Of a DNA stretch of 64,000 bases, positions 63,764 to 64,000 are shown in pieces. The stretch is from CAIXPS01 sp034430115 (lineage in GTDB: Bacteria > Chloroflexota > Anaerolineae > J036 > Brachytrichaceae): NCBI GenBank assembly GCA_034430115.1, contig DAOUFG010000017.1, positions 1-64,000 on the forward strand, read 5' to 3'. The first letter of the stretch is position 1, and every line of letters begins with the position of its first letter. The notes beneath the pieces were generated by a model that was not told where the DNA came from, ran no database searches, and saw nothing but the letters and a program-made list of their open reading frames with translations. The translations under genes were made by a program, and so were the position numbers.

Positions 63764-64000
63764 TCAACCATACCTTCGGATAAATGCCTCGGCCTCCTCC
63801 ACGAGTGGCCGGCTGCCAATAAAAAGAGGCGTGCGCTGATGCAATGACGTGGGTTCAATATCGAGAATCGCGCGCCGGCCATCCGAAGCGTAACCACCGG
63901 CGTGTTCGGCAATAAAGGCCAACGGGGCGGCCTCATACAGCAAACGCAACTTGCCCTGCGCACGCACCGGGTCATCGGCAATCGCCGGGTAATAGAAGAT
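63764..64000 (-). CDS. fbp: Class 1 fructose-1,6-bisphosphatase, C-terminal part (partial)
   Basis: The last 78 codons, open at the right edge. FYYPAIADDPVRAQGKLRLLYEAAPLAFIAEHAGGYASDG followed by ILDIEPTSLHQRTPLFIGS is the conserved FBPase class 1 C-terminus (GKLRLLYEAAP with the substrate-binding Lys and the LHQRTP motif). It makes fructose 6-phosphate in gluconeogenesis. The stop is at 63764-63766. The N-terminal three quarters lie outside the window. Confidence 0.93.
   Translation of the reverse strand: MFYYPAIADDPVRAQGKLRLLYEAAPLAFIAEHAGGYASDGRRAILDIEPTSLHQRTPLFIGSRPLVEEAEAFIRRYG

Overview
The window is GC-rich, densely coded bacterial chromosome. Gene style points to a Chloroflexota bacterium (Anaerolineae/Caldilineae-like), an inference from several signs: lipoproteins with long Thr/Pro/Ala-rich linkers after the lipobox, a cyclic-nucleotide-binding plus double bacterial-PH membrane protein, a CSLREA beta-helix protein, GH172 and GH1 enzymes, and many short palindromic dispersed repeats between genes. 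No rRNA, phage, complete insertion sequence or CRISPR array is visible. There is one tRNA, tRNA-Pro(CGG).

Layout. 1-4294 (minus): a very long secreted protein, cut by the left edge, and a LysM-CAP protein. 4586-8151 (plus): a three-gene catabolic operon with a PdxA-family dehydrogenase, a LarA-type nickel racemase homologue and a four-carbon acid sugar kinase. 8190-13551: a caspase-like protease with a C-terminal effector-associated-like domain, a YhcH protein, GH1 plus alpha/beta hydrolase, and a FemX-like transferase. 13653-14018: tRNA-Pro and a decayed methyltransferase gene. 14084-21193 (minus): a branched-chain-amino-acid-type ABC transporter (livJ, livH, livM, livG, livF order) followed by a second binding protein. 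21701-26819: a small membrane protein, macrodomain plus double GNAT, GH172, and a beta-helix protein. 26895-28953 (minus): a frameshifted dioxygenase remnant and a compact three-gene cassette of unknown function containing a TIGR04255-like protein. 29089-31265: an SDR and a glycosidase-like protein. 31671-35539 (plus): three D-Ala-D-Ala-ligase-like ATP-grasp enzymes with a GNAT, flanked by an Lrp/AsnC regulator and a 55-residue hydrophobic peptide.

36451-41633 is mostly housekeeping: methyltransferase, HAD phosphatase, prmC, prfA, acyltransferase, def. 41671-45539 (minus): membrane PH protein and two glycosyltransferases. 45579-49358 (plus): response regulator, triple-PDZ protein and sensor kinase. 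50694-56189 (plus): an arsenic island with arsR, arsC, arsM, arsC2, arsR2, acr3, a thioredoxin-like protein and an ArsP-type permease. 56240-58020: a minimal SufC-SufB/D pair. 58185-60684 (minus): padR-modA-modB. 60751-63597 (minus): a multi-PAS/GAF histidine kinase. 63764-64000: the 3' end of a class 1 fructose-bisphosphatase gene.

The best candidates for undescribed biology are the ATP-grasp/GNAT cluster (31590-36371), the three-gene cassette at 27301-28953, the caspase-EAD protein (8190-9269) and the LarA homologue inside the C4-acid-sugar operon. Start codons below were chosen from ribosome-binding sites and gene overlaps. All functions are assigned by reading motifs, without database searches.
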